From NCBI GenBank assembly GCA_030589605.1, contig JAUUVJ010000298.1:1-5659 (forward strand): a stretch of DNA of 5,659 nt, given 5' to 3'. A program made the translations under genes and the position numbers. The DNA is from Candidatus Hodarchaeota archaeon (lineage in GTDB: Archaea; Asgardarchaeota; Heimdallarchaeia; Hodarchaeales; Hodarchaeaceae). The notes under the pieces are model-generated. The model was not told where the DNA came from. It saw nothing but the letters and a program-made list of their open reading frames with translations, and ran no database searches. The stretch's first letter is position 1. Every line of letters starts with the position of its first letter. Shown here piece by piece: positions 5,624 to 5,659 of the stretch.

Positions 5624-5645
5624 TTGATTTGTTAACGATTGATTT
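5624..5645. repeat. Short direct repeat around a GTTAAC palindrome upstream of the regulator promoter
   Basis: TTGATTT occurs at 5624-5630 and 5639-5645, 15 bp apart, flanking GTTAAC (5631-5636). It lies about 30-50 bp upstream of the regulator's TATA box, where archaeal activators often bind. The repeats are short and the DNA is AT-rich, so chance is possible. Confidence 0.25.
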
Positions 5646-5659
5646 ATTTTACTAATAAA

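Noticed and set aside
1..5659. CRISPR array, insertion sequence ends or target-site duplications
   Set aside because: No regularly spaced repeats, transposase gene or terminal inverted repeats were found by eye on either strand.

Overview
This window is AT-rich DNA that is most likely archaeal. Three genes have GAGG(T) Shine-Dalgarno sites placed exactly 7 nt before ATG. One gene looks leaderless, with a TATA box about 26 bp ahead of its ATG. Gene ends are followed by oligo-T runs instead of GC-rich hairpins, and the regulator has a tandem Lrp/AsnC architecture common in archaea. The proteins resemble those of Asgard-type (Heimdallarchaeia-like) genomes, but that lineage is an impression from protein style and was not tested.

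Layout: (1) Positions 2-1561, + strand, hold the C-terminal 519 residues of a Type ISP restriction-modification enzyme (end of the adenine methyltransferase plus the target-recognition domain). The gene enters from the left edge and its start is outside. (2) A 31-bp convergent gap follows. (3) On the minus strand, 3910 down to 1593 is a tight three-gene unit: an unrecognised 136-aa soluble protein, a DrrA-type ABC ATPase and an ABC-2 permease. At both junctions the stop codon TGA is the first part of the next gene's Shine-Dalgarno (TGAGGT), the gap is 10 nt and the spacer is 7 nt, so the three are probably translated together and form one exporter with a cytosolic partner. (4) A 70-aa two-helix membrane protein (3964-4176, minus) lies just upstream, with its own TATA box, a perfect 7-4-7 palindrome at the predicted transcription start, and an oligo-T run after its stop. 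(5) A 474-bp gene-free stretch (4177-4650) contains a block of about 39% GC inside about 21% GC flanks. The block has nested complementary segments and is followed by a T8 run on the + strand, so it is a candidate small RNA. (6) Positions 4651-5565, minus, encode a 304-aa protein made of two consecutive Lrp/AsnC-like units, with a probable leaderless promoter. (7) The last 94 bp hold that promoter and a short direct repeat.

Working picture (inference): a chromosomal region with a DNA-defence gene on the left, meeting head-to-head a small-molecule or drug-type ABC-2 exporter operon. The Lrp-like regulator encoded upstream in the same direction is a plausible controller of the exporter and the 70-aa protein, perhaps through the palindrome at 4203-4220. 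Nothing in the sequence shows the exporter's substrate. No tRNA, rRNA, insertion sequence or CRISPR array is visible.
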